Origin: an uncultured Bdellovibrionales bacterium
GTDB lineage: Bacteria; Bdellovibrionota; Bdellovibrionia; Bdellovibrionales; UBA1609
Assembly (NCBI GenBank): GCA_938002015.1
Contig: CALLAU010000022.1
Location: 1-64,000, forward strand
Direction: 5' to 3'
DNA length: 64,000 nucleotides
The notes beneath the pieces are model-generated. The model was given only the letters and a program-made list of their open reading frames with translations. It was not told the origin of the DNA and ran no database searches. The translations under genes were made by a program, and so were the position numbers. This document shows, piece after piece, positions 9,695 through 17,376 of the stretch (positions are counted from its first letter, which is position 1; the number at the start of each line of letters is the position of its first letter).

Positions 9695-11107
9695 CTACGT
9701 TGTTTCTTCATCATCATCTTTTTCGTCTTTTCTTCTCTTACTAGAAACTCTTCCAAATTTTTTAAAATAAAAAAGTAAAATAATACCAAGACCTGTAACA
9801 AGAGATCCAAAATACTTTAAAAACCTACCGGGATCTTTATTAACAGATAAAATAGAATGAGTAGGTTTACCTGACTCATCTTCTTGAAAAGAGCTTTGGT
9901 AAAAGGTAAGCCCATTTTTCATCATGGGATTATTCATTGAAATAAGAGTCTCTTTGCCATCAACTTCAACAACACTACTGTAAGAGGCTGCTTTAAGTGT
10001 TCCTTGGTAACGCCCAACTTCAAAGCTCTTAAGTTGAATGTTAAAGCCTACATCATAGCGCTGCTTACCATAACTTATAATAGTTACTTTATCCTCATCA
10101 AACACCTTAAGCGGTTGATCCACCCCAATCCAGTAATCTTTACCTCTAAATTCAACTAAAACTGCCTCTGTACTTAAAGCGTGAGGATACTTAATCTCTT
10201 GAAACTCTATTTTCTCTACGGCATGCTTTTTATAATTTATCAGTCTTAAGTTAAAATCCATCCAACCCGTCTGAATTTTATCACCTATTTGAAGGCTTCC
10301 TTTTGACTGACCCACCTTACTAGATAAAACATAATTAACTTTTTCAGTATCTTCACCAGGGTAGAAGAAAATCTCATTAGTTGAAAGTTTAGTTTTTGGA
10401 GGGTTTAAAGATAAAGTGACTTGAGCTAATCCAAATTCTTTAGTTTCAACAGGCCTGATCTTATTAACTTGAAGCCAAGCACTTTGCTTAGCCCGACTTC
10501 CCTCAATTAAAAATCTTAAAGCAGGACCATCTTGTTTACTCTCTGAGCTTGTAATTCTTGGCCTTGATTCAGCAAACATATAATAATCTTTTATTTTTAA
10601 ATCAGACCCACTCTCAACCTTAAAAGAAAGCCCTTCATCACTTTTTCTAAAAGTTTTAAAAAGATCTACAGGTTTTCTTAAAAGCTCTGTGTATTTGTTC
10701 CCATCAAAAGAAGAAAAAACAGAGATTTCTTTTTGCGGTAAATAAATAAGTCTATTTTTTGAACCTAAGGGAAAAACCATCACCCCGTCTATTCCGTAAA
10801 GATAAGTTTGAAGAGAGCCTATAAGCATTAAAATAATACCTATATGAGCTAGTAAGAATGCAGTATGTCTTTTCTTCCATGGTAACCTATCAATCATTAC
10901 CGCAATAAGATTAATTGCCAAAAGCCCTTGAAAGAAGAACATCCAAAAAGAGTAGTAGACCACTTGCTTTGCATAATCTGCGTTATAAAGTGACTCATAA
11001 AACGTTCCCACTGCACTTATAGCAGCAAGACCAATAAGAATGATTACAGCTAATTTAATAGAAGCTAAAAACTTAAAGAATTTTTGAGGTAATTTATCTA
11101 TTTCCAC
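9695..11107 (-). CDS. resB: System II cytochrome c biogenesis protein ResB (Ccs1)
   Basis: The 470-residue protein has ResB topology: membrane helices near 16-36, 49-70 and 82-102, a large periplasmic beta-rich domain (about 120-420), and a final helix near 430-450 followed by a charged C-terminus ending in acidic residues. ResB acts with CcsA in haem delivery to apocytochromes. The motif SFFMFF-like helix and LYNADYAKQVVYYSFWMFFF-type segment match the family layout. The start codon is GTG with no strong ribosome site. It is the first gene of the resB-ccsA-actA-F run, which would supply the six haem-binding motifs encoded downstream. Confidence 0.85.
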   Translation of the reverse strand: MEIDKLPQKFFKFLASIKLAVIILIGLAAISAVGTFYESLYNADYAKQVVYYSFWMFFFQGLLAINLIAVMIDRLPWKKRHTAFLLAHIGIILMLIGSLQTYLYGIDGVMVFPLGSKNRLIYLPQKEISVFSSFDGNKYTELLRKPVDLFKTFRKSDEGLSFKVESGSDLKIKDYYMFAESRPRITSSESKQDGPALRFLIEGSRAKQSAWLQVNKIRPVETKEFGLAQVTLSLNPPKTKLSTNEIFFYPGEDTEKVNYVLSSKVGQSKGSLQIGDKIQTGWMDFNLRLINYKKHAVEKIEFQEIKYPHALSTEAVLVEFRGKDYWIGVDQPLKVFDEDKVTIISYGKQRYDVGFNIQLKSFEVGRYQGTLKAASYSSVVEVDGKETLISMNNPMMKNGLTFYQSSFQEDESGKPTHSILSVNKDPGRFLKYFGSLVTGLGIILLFYFKKFGRVSSKRRKDEKDDDEETT

Positions 11108-11334
11108 TTAGTCTATAACACTCAAGTATTTTATACTTTCCGTCAAACTTTTGAAGTAGAAGGTGCCTTCTTTCATTTGCTCAAAAACAGTTAAAAAAAT
11201 GCTTATTTTTTAAGACCTTATTTTGTCAGCTCATCTGAATAATTTACAGCTATGCTAAAAGCTTAAGCTTAAATTTTGTTTTTAAAAAGTAACTCACTTA
11301 GTTTTGGCTAACAAATTATCTAGGGGGATAAAGA

Positions 11335-11781
11335 ATGAAAAATATTTTTATTACAACGATTCTATTAATTTTTACCACAAGCGCACTTGCTCAAGACTAC
11401 TCCGAAGAGGGAATTCTTGAATTACTTGTCTCAACCAGTGGTGACGTTGAAGTTTATGATGATAGTGGCTACTTAAATCAACTCTCAGCTATTCTTGCTA
11501 TCCATTTACTTTCTAACAATCATCTTGATGAAGACGTTGGGTCTTCAGCGACCTTAACAAACACTTCTTTATCTTGTGACTTTAGTGATACTGCAGCTGG
11601 AAGTAGCTTCTTAGATTGCACACTAGTTCTTGGTGATGGCAATTATTACAAAGATGAAGAAGGTTATATCGGTCCTGATACTGAAAGTGCACTTTTTCTT
11701 AGTTTCACAGTTCGCTACTCTAATGTAAGTGGTGAATCAGAGATTTTTAATAATAAAGCTGAAGCTTTCTTTGCTGGGTAA
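11335..11781 (+). CDS. Small secreted acidic protein, unknown
   Basis: The 148-residue protein has a clear signal peptide (MKNIFITTILLIFTTSALAQ, cleavage after ALA) and an acidic, Ser/Thr-rich mature part. Two Cys in the second half (SLSCDFSD and FLDCTLVL) could form a disulfide. The pattern of short hydrophobic strands (DGNYYKDEEGYIGPD, SALFLSFTVRYSNVS) suggests a beta-sandwich. I do not recognise a family. The ATG has a good GGGGG-type ribosome site about 8 nt upstream, and a strong terminator follows, so it is probably a single-gene transcript. Confidence 0.65.
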   Translation: MKNIFITTILLIFTTSALAQDYSEEGILELLVSTSGDVEVYDDSGYLNQLSAILAIHLLSNNHLDEDVGSSATLTNTSLSCDFSDTAAGSSFLDCTLVLGDGNYYKDEEGYIGPDTESALFLSFTVRYSNVSGESEIFNNKAEAFFAG

Positions 11782-11804
11782 TTCTATCCAGTCTTAATTT
11801 TTTT

Positions 11805-11847
11805 ATAAAAGCCGTATATTAAGTTAAATCTTATACGGCTTTTTTAT
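11805..11847 (+). terminator. Rho-independent terminator
   Basis: GCCGTATA (11811-11818) pairs with TATACGGC (11832-11839) around a 13-nt AT loop, followed by six T. It lies just after the small secreted protein gene. The A-run on the left gives it weaker potential on the minus strand. Confidence 0.85.
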
Positions 11848-11909
11848 TAGCTTATATAAGCTAATTTATTTATCAATACTGTAAAGTCTTCTAATCTCTT
11901 CACCAATAT

Positions 11910-12176
11910 CTACTCTATAGATTTCACTATCATATTGAGGATATCTATTAAGTACACCATTAGGTATATAGCCACGACATTACTAAGAGCTCCTGAAGCT
12001 AAAGCTACAAAACCAGTTCCAAAGGCAAAAGAAATATCGACATCAGGAACAGAAGATACCCCAAGCATAACTAAAACAGCACTAGGAATCGCTAGCTTCA
12101 TCGTATCATAAAAAGTACTTGCAAAAGCAGAACTCGCTAAAGAGCTTTTAACACCATTTAAAATACAGTAAAGCTC
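11910..12176 (-). pseudogene. Remnant of a hydrophobic membrane protein
   Basis: The frame stays open from just after a stop at 12177-12179 to TAG at 11910-11912. The only usable start is an internal ATG at 12101 (63 residues), with no ribosome site, yet protein-like sequence continues upstream of it (SSLASSAFASTFYDTMKLA). It encodes two hydrophobic segments, one around LAIPSAVLVMLGVSS and one around LSNVVAIYLMVYLIDILNMI. Small two-helix proteins of this kind occur in filamentous phage (minor coat protein) and in transporters, but I cannot choose between them. It may instead be chance reading. Confidence 0.3.
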
Positions 12177-12208
12177 TTAAAGCGCCTCTTTAATTTAAAC
12201 GCTTATAG

Positions 12209-12394
12209 AGCCTAGATAAGTGTAAAATTGACACTTTTAAGCCAACTCTAGGTGACATTTTACGCGCATTAAAAACTTTTTTCACCCTTATAGCTGGTGA
12301 TAATCTTAATTCACTTAATAGAAGTCATTTTGGACAAAACGCTATGCAATTTGAATATAACTCATCCACTGGTACCGCAGCTTACCGTAATTAA
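12209..12394 (+). pseudogene. C-terminal fragment of an unknown gene, start missing
   Basis: A stop at 12206-12208 is followed in frame by 61 sense codons and TAA at 12392-12394. The peptide starts SLDKCKIDTFKPTLGDIL, continues with a hydrophobic stretch (ALKTFFTLIAGDN) and ends SSTGTAAYRN. Composition looks protein-like, but no ATG, GTG or TTG with a ribosome site starts the frame; the only ATG is near its end. A truncated 3' end of a lost gene is the simplest reading. No family is recognised. Confidence 0.3.
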
Positions 12395-12450
12395 AAATAA
12401 CTACTGCTTTCTTTATTCTCCCCCCACACTTTCTTCATCTCTTTTCTTAA

Positions 12451-12477
12451 CTCATTTAAGTCTAAAACTTAAATGAG
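12451..12477. repeat. Perfect 11-bp inverted repeat (hairpin)
   Basis: CTCATTTAAGT (12451-12461) and ACTTAAATGAG (12467-12477) form a perfect stem with a 5-nt loop. No T-run follows on either strand, so it is not a standard terminator. It lies 125 nt upstream of the 12602 gene and could be a regulatory dyad or residue of the decayed locus. Confidence 0.5.
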
Positions 12478-12601
12478 GCTTAAATTAAGAGCACATATAT
12501 CACCTCTTTAATAAAAAAACTTAAGCCTCCTTGTTTTAAGCTTTCATATAAGTCTTAATAATTGCTTATTAATTAAAAAAACTAACCTGGAGGGTTACAT
12601 C

Positions 12602-13054
12602 TTGAAGACCACAATAATCATTTTTCTTCTTTTTATTTTTTCATATGCTCAAAACAGCTTTTCTTACGAAATTCTTGATGAAGGAACTAAAATCATCACT
12701 TCAGTAAATGATGATGGCGTAACTATAAATCATGGAAAACTTGATTATATTGTTTTAAGCGTAAGAGGGGCAAATATTGTTGTTTGTGACAACCACCCCG
12801 AACAAGAGATCTGTGAATGGGAAAGATATTACTTTGAAACTAACGCTTATCCTTTTATTAAAGAAAAAAAGAAAGAAGGCTACTTCACTCTTTTTGCTTC
12901 AAAAGAAGAAACTCCAGATATTCCATGGTGGAATGAGGAAATCAAAAATGATGATTTAATTGATGGAGTTTTAGTTCTTTACAAAGGCCTAAGTGATAAA
13001 GATGCCAGGATAGAAGCTGCATCAAAGATTGCTTTTAACACGCTGTACAACTAA
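12602..13054 (+). CDS. Small secreted protein, unknown
   Basis: The 150-residue protein starts at TTG, 7 nt after a strong GGAGGG ribosome site, so the TTG is convincing. The signal peptide is MKTTIIIFLLFIFSYAQNSF. The mature part is acidic and mixed alpha/beta, with two Cys close together (VVCDNHPEQEICEW) that probably form a disulfide, and a Trp pair in PDIPWWNEE. The C-terminus (KDARIEAASKIAFNTLYN) looks helical. I recognise no family. It faces the cyclase-like gene tail to tail and has no obvious operon partner. Confidence 0.6.
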   Translation: MKTTIIIFLLFIFSYAQNSFSYEILDEGTKIITSVNDDGVTINHGKLDYIVLSVRGANIVVCDNHPEQEICEWERYYFETNAYPFIKEKKKEGYFTLFASKEETPDIPWWNEEIKNDDLIDGVLVLYKGLSDKDARIEAASKIAFNTLYN

Positions 13055-13112
13055 AAAAGATTTTTTTTTAAAAATTAGTACATATTTATTAAAAAAAAAC
13101 AGAAGGTAACAC

Positions 13113-13886
13113 TTACTCTCTGTTTCTTATCATTCTTTCTAGCATATTAGAGTTATTTTTTAATTTAAGATGATGCTTTTTTATAGATGATGGGAATACT
13201 GTTCCTGAGATATCTTCAGAGAGATGGTCATCAAACCAATTAATAACCCACCTTTTCTCTTCGTAGTAATCTTTCCCTTGAGGGGTATTTCTTTGTAGTG
13301 GAACATTATCAAGCTCTACTATTCTTTTTTTTACCTTTTCTAAACCTGGAAAATCTAGATTTAGAAATTTATATATATACGGGGCTTTAACTTTCTTAAT
13401 AAAATTTTCACTCACCAAACAGCCAAGTGATGCCAAACTCTGCTCATTAATATAAGCATCAATAATAGCCGAGCCCAAGGCCTTTTGAGATCTCGGCTCC
13501 CAAACTATATCCCCATACCCAATACCACCTCTAATGGGTATTTTAGCAGCAACAATAGTCCCTTGTAAGAAATTTGCTGTAAACATTAATAAATTTATAA
13601 AATCTACTGGTGAGTCAGCATGTGTTGAAAACAAAATAGTATCTGAAAACAAAGCCAGATTTCCCCTTAATTTTAAAGGATCAGGTTTTTTTGTATTCTT
13701 TTTACCTGGCACATCAAGGTAAGTTGTCGCCATAGCATTATACGCAATAGCCTGCAGCAGTTTTAACTTCTTATGGACTTCTTGAGTTCCTTCATCATCC
13801 ATAATTTTCTTGAATCCAACAATATCAAAAACTGCAACAAAAACATTCTGAGCTTTTTCTACACCAATTTTTTTATTAGTCCACAT
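13113..13886 (-). CDS. Orphan class III nucleotide-cyclase-like protein
   Basis: The 257-residue soluble protein has no signal or membrane segment. Residues about 14-165 follow the class III adenylate/guanylate cyclase pattern: AVFDIVGFKK (Asp21, first metal position), LALFSDTILFST (Asp82, second metal position), PIRGGIGYGD (117-126, the R-x-GI-x-x-G strand) and ALGSAIIDAYINEQSLAS (the usual G-x-VN-x-AARL helix), followed by LVSENF. The transition-state Asn and Arg of typical adenylate cyclases are not seen; the Asn-type position reads Asp143 or Asn147. The C-terminal 90 residues are unknown. The stand-alone architecture resembles short cyclases of signalling or defence systems, but no partner is adjacent. 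Confidence 0.6.
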   Translation of the reverse strand: MWTNKKIGVEKAQNVFVAVFDIVGFKKIMDDEGTQEVHKKLKLLQAIAYNAMATTYLDVPGKKNTKKPDPLKLRGNLALFSDTILFSTHADSPVDFINLLMFTANFLQGTIVAAKIPIRGGIGYGDIVWEPRSQKALGSAIIDAYINEQSLASLGCLVSENFIKKVKAPYIYKFLNLDFPGLEKVKKRIVELDNVPLQRNTPQGKDYYEEKRWVINWFDDHLSEDISGTVFPSSIKKHHLKLKNNSNMLERMIRNRE

Positions 13887-13929
13887 ACCAAAAAAACCTA
13901 TTTAAACTCAACTCTACTCTTAAGAAAAT

Positions 13930-13967
13930 AAAAAAAAAGGCGCTCATAAAAGGCGCCTTCTTTTTTT
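13930..13967 (-). terminator. Terminator downstream of gspG
   Basis: AAGGCGC (13937-13943) pairs with GCGCCTT (13953-13959), with T-runs on both strands. On the minus strand it lies about 20 nt after the gspG stop and would end the gspC-G transcript. It also sits 50 nt upstream of the cyclase-like gene start. Confidence 0.85.
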
Positions 13968-13984
13968 AATATTTAAACTACCCT

Positions 13985-14407
13985 CTACAGATCTTCTGAA
14001 GAGATATCAGCATCAAAACCTTCACCATCAGGCTGCTTGTCTTTTCCATAACTTAAGATCGTATAACTTCCGCCATCGTTTGTGTAAACATATGGAGTCT
14101 TCCATGGGTCTTTTAACTCTTTTTCACTTTTAACATATGAAGTTGGCCCCCATGATTCACACACATCTGAACCAGGAGCTGTAAGAAGCTGATCAAGAGA
14201 TTCAGGATATTGATCGCAGTCAGAGTAAAACTCTTCTAAAGAAGCACTTAACTTACTCATTTGAAGCTTAACAACTTTAACATTTGCTTTTTGTCTGTTA
14301 CCAAAAATTCTTGGAGCAAGAACTGTAATAATCGTTCCTAAAATCCCTAAAACAACAAGAATCTCAATTAATGTCATACCTTTTTGTTTTGCTAAATCTT
14401 TTCTCAT
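13985..14407 (-). CDS. gspG: Type II secretion major pseudopilin GspG
   Basis: The 140-residue protein has a class III prepilin leader cleaved before Met in KG|MTLIEILVVLGILG, with the +5 Glu present. The conserved C-terminal loop (SYGKDKQPDGEGFDADI) is the calcium-binding region of GspG. GspG is the main subunit of the periplasmic pseudopilus that pushes substrates through GspD. It is the last gene of the gspCDEF-G block, 60 nt after gspF. The +1 residue is Met rather than the usual Phe. No prepilin peptidase gene is in the window. Confidence 0.93.
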   Translation of the reverse strand: MRKDLAKQKGMTLIEILVVLGILGTIITVLAPRIFGNRQKANVKVVKLQMSKLSASLEEFYSDCDQYPESLDQLLTAPGSDVCESWGPTSYVKSEKELKDPWKTPYVYTNDGGSYTILSYGKDKQPDGEGFDADISSEDL

Positions 14408-14467
14408 CTGTCTTAAATTCTCCTATTAAATTTTTTTCTAATCTTTAAATAACATGGATAAAAAAAA

Positions 14468-15679
14468 TTATCCAATATTTTGCATTTCAAGCATCGGAAG
14501 CAGTACAGCAAATACTATCATCGCAATGATCAAACCCATAGCAACTAACATAACGGGCTCCAAAATGGATGTAAACCCATCGATCTTATTTCTTACCTGA
14601 AAGTCGTAGGAATCACTCACTTGATTAAGCATTCTCTCTAGTTCGCCTGTTTTTTCACCAACGTTTACCATGTGTATAACTATAGGAGGAAACTCACCAG
14701 ACTTTTTAAGAGGTCCAGCTATAGACTCCCCTTCACTAATATTATCTCTTGCCTCATCTATGGCTCTTGCTAAAATTTCATTATCAACAACGTTTCTTAC
14801 AATTCCCATAGCATTAAGCATAGGAACACCACCGTTTAAAAGAGTCGCAAGAGTTCTAGTAAACCTTGCCACAGCAACCATTCTTATAAGCGTTCCTAAA
14901 ACTGGAAGCTTTAACCTTGTCGCATCCCATGAAACAGAACCTTTTGGAGAGTTCTTCCATGCAATAAAAAGACTAATAAGTCCTACAAAAAATATAAGGA
15001 TAAACATCCAGTACTCAACCATAAATTCACTCATTCCAAAAACTACTTTTGAAATTCCTGGAAGTTCTAACTCTTCAGCTCCTTCAAAAATTTCTTTCAT
15101 CTGTGGAATCATAAAAACAAAAAGTGCTACTAAAACAATTCCTAAAAAACCAAACATAATCGCAGGATAAATCATCGCTGACTTTAATTTAGACTTTAAC
15201 TCACTTTGACTTTCTGTAAACTCAGCAAGTCTTATAAGAATAACATCTAAAGTACCTGAAAGTTCTCCAGCCTCACACATGGAAATATAAATCTTATCAA
15301 AAACTTTAGGATACTTTGCTAAGGCTTTATGAAGAGTTCCCCCTTCATTTACTTGATTTTTAATATCTGACAACGCCTCTCTTAAAACAGGGTGCTCTGT
15401 TTGCTCTGATGCAATTGCAAGAGAGTCCACAAGTGGAATACTTGACTCTAAAAGAGTTGAAAGCTGCCTTGTCATTAAGGAAAGCTCTTCAATACCTACT
15501 TTACCGGTAGATTTTACCCTCTTGCCTTTACCTGACTTTTTAGTTTTATCCTGAATTTCTATAACATAGATGCCACGTTTTTTTAGCTTAAGCCTAGCGT
15601 TTCTTGAGTTATCAGCATCTTCAGTGCCTTTAACTGTTCTTCCTGACCTGTTTAAACCTTTATATACATAAACTGGCAT
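14468..15679 (-). CDS. gspF: Type II secretion inner-membrane platform protein GspF
   Basis: The 403-residue protein has two repeated GspF/PilC domains (about 68-190 and 270-395) and three hydrophobic segments (near 170, 220 and 375). The N-terminus starts MPVYVYKGLNRSGR, as in the family. Conserved features include LSTLLESSIPLVDSL and LATLLNGGVPML in the two halves. GspF forms the cytoplasmic-membrane platform that works with GspE. It starts 9 nt after gspE and is followed by gspG, the standard order. Confidence 0.95.
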   Translation of the reverse strand: MPVYVYKGLNRSGRTVKGTEDADNSRNARLKLKKRGIYVIEIQDKTKKSGKGKRVKSTGKVGIEELSLMTRQLSTLLESSIPLVDSLAIASEQTEHPVLREALSDIKNQVNEGGTLHKALAKYPKVFDKIYISMCEAGELSGTLDVILIRLAEFTESQSELKSKLKSAMIYPAIMFGFLGIVLVALFVFMIPQMKEIFEGAEELELPGISKVVFGMSEFMVEYWMFILIFFVGLISLFIAWKNSPKGSVSWDATRLKLPVLGTLIRMVAVARFTRTLATLLNGGVPMLNAMGIVRNVVDNEILARAIDEARDNISEGESIAGPLKKSGEFPPIVIHMVNVGEKTGELERMLNQVSDSYDFQVRNKIDGFTSILEPVMLVAMGLIIAMIVFAVLLPMLEMQNIG

Positions 15680-15688
15680 ATCTTAACT

Positions 15689-17374
15689 TTAATCCACTTG
15701 AGTATTTGTGAGAACTTCTTCAATTGAAGTAACCCCAGATAAGACCTTTTGAATACCGTGATCTCTAAACGTGATCATCCCTTCTTCTTGAGACAGTTTT
15801 CTAATAGCACCACTGTCTTTTCTTTGCATGATAAAAGACCTCACCTCATCAGTAAGAACTAAAAGCTCTTGTATCAGTGTTCTTCCAATATAACCTTTTG
15901 AATTACACTGGTTACAACCAACTGGTTTATGAATCTTTGCTCCTTCAACTTCAGCCCTTGTAAGCTCTAAAGCTCTTAACTCAACATCAGTTGGCTCATA
16001 AGGTTCTTTACAATGAGGGCAAAGAACTCTTACAAGACGCTGCGCTATTACACCAAGAAGAGAGGTTGCTATTAAAAAAGGCTCACACCCCATATCCATA
16101 AGTCTTGGAAAAACACCAGCTGAATCATTTGTATGGATTGTAGATAAAACTAAGTGACCTGTAAGAGAGGCGTTAATAGCAATCTCTGCTGTTTCAAGGT
16201 CACGAATCTCCCCTATCATAATCACATTTGGATCTTGTCTTAATATGGCTCTTAAAGCACTTCCAAAAGTTAAACCGATTTTTTCATTTGTTTGTATTTG
16301 CCCAATTCCATGAATTCTTTGCTCAACCGGGTTTTCAACAGTAACAATATTTTTATCAATTGTATTTATACGTGAAACACAAGAATAAAGCGTTGTTGAT
16401 TTACCAGAACCTGTAGGTCCAGTAACTAATAAGATTCCATAAGTTTTTTCTAAGATATCATTTATCTGTTCTAATGATTTTTGAGAAAAACCTAACTGCT
16501 CAAGATCTAGAATCACATTGGATCTATCTTGAAGACGCATCACCACTCTTTCACCAAAAGCAGTTGGAACTGTTGAAAGACGCACGTCAATATCTTTACC
16601 TGCTAATTTTAATGGGATTCTACCATCTTGAGGAAGACGTTTTTCAGCAATATTTAAATTTGCCATAACTTTAATTCTAGAAGTGATCGCGTTTTGCAGC
16701 TTCTTAGGCGGCTTAAAGATATCAAATAAGACACCATCAATTCTAAATCTTACAACCATATCTTTTTCATAAGGTTCAATATGAATATCAGAGGCTTTTT
16801 CTTTTACAGCTCTAAAAAGTAATGAGTTAACAAGTTTAATTACTGGAGCGTCATCTTCTCCTGCTTCAAGTAAATCTATAACAGGATCATCAAGATCATA
16901 CTCTTCTTCTTCAACATCATCTAAACCATCAAGAGCTGAAGTGCTTTTTTCATAAACTCTGTTAATAGAGTCTTGAATTTTTGGACTCGTTGCCATAATT
17001 GGCATAACCCTTTTTCCAAATATTGCTCTTATGTCTGCAAGAACCTCAAATTTTAAAGGATTAGAGGTAAGAACTTTAATATGATCTTTCTCATCTCTAA
17101 AGGGCAAGATCTCATTTGATTTAGCGTAATTAATTGGAATGTCTCTTACAAGTTCAGCTGAAATATCTCCAGAAGGAATTTCATCAATAAACTCAACACC
17201 AATAAGCTCAGAAAGTCTTGAAACAGCATCCTCTGCAGACTTAAAAGTTCTATCACGCATGACCTCCCCAATGGTTTCACCACTAGCAAGTTCTTTTATA
17301 AAAATAGAACCAAGCTCATCTTTAGAAAAAGATGTGCCTTTAAGTAAAATAGAGTCAATGCTCGTTCTTGCCAC
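15689..17374 (-). CDS. gspE: Type II secretion ATPase GspE
   Basis: The 561-residue hexameric secretion ATPase has the Walker A motif GPTGSGKST (Lys325), the Walker B region DPNVIMIGEIRD and a His-box (LVLSTIHTNDSA). The C-terminal zinc-binding tetracysteine module (CPHC then CNQCNSKG) is intact. The N-terminal domain (about 1-150) is the GspE/PilB N1-type domain that binds GspL, followed by an acidic linker (DDVEEEEYDLDDP). It energises pseudopilus assembly from the cytoplasmic face. It begins 2 nt after the gspD stop, so translational coupling is likely. Confidence 0.96.
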   Translation of the reverse strand: MARTSIDSILLKGTSFSKDELGSIFIKELASGETIGEVMRDRTFKSAEDAVSRLSELIGVEFIDEIPSGDISAELVRDIPINYAKSNEILPFRDEKDHIKVLTSNPLKFEVLADIRAIFGKRVMPIMATSPKIQDSINRVYEKSTSALDGLDDVEEEEYDLDDPVIDLLEAGEDDAPVIKLVNSLLFRAVKEKASDIHIEPYEKDMVVRFRIDGVLFDIFKPPKKLQNAITSRIKVMANLNIAEKRLPQDGRIPLKLAGKDIDVRLSTVPTAFGERVVMRLQDRSNVILDLEQLGFSQKSLEQINDILEKTYGILLVTGPTGSGKSTTLYSCVSRINTIDKNIVTVENPVEQRIHGIGQIQTNEKIGLTFGSALRAILRQDPNVIMIGEIRDLETAEIAINASLTGHLVLSTIHTNDSAGVFPRLMDMGCEPFLIATSLLGVIAQRLVRVLCPHCKEPYEPTDVELRALELTRAEVEGAKIHKPVGCNQCNSKGYIGRTLIQELLVLTDEVRSFIMQRKDSGAIRKLSQEEGMITFRDHGIQKVLSGVTSIEEVLTNTQVD

Positions 17375-17376
17375 TT

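Larger units (their letters stand above)
11848..12601. other. Roughly 750 bp without an intact gene; holds two coding remnants and a hairpin
   Basis: No complete gene with start, ribosome site and stop was found here. It contains a hydrophobic minus-strand frame (11910-12176), a plus-strand frame lacking a start (12209-12394) and a perfect 11-bp inverted repeat (12451-12477). The last 40 nt form the leader of the 12602 gene. The two open frames have protein-like composition but no usable beginnings, so the stretch reads as a decayed locus. Confidence 0.55.

Noticed and set aside
13113..13886. Calling the cyclase-like gene part of a complete defence system
   Set aside because: No effector, membrane toxin or cNMP-binding partner is adjacent; its convergent neighbour is a secreted protein.
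14670..15170. Long plus-strand open frame opposite gspF
   Set aside because: It lies wholly antisense to gspF, has no ribosome site, and its composition mirrors the complementary gene.
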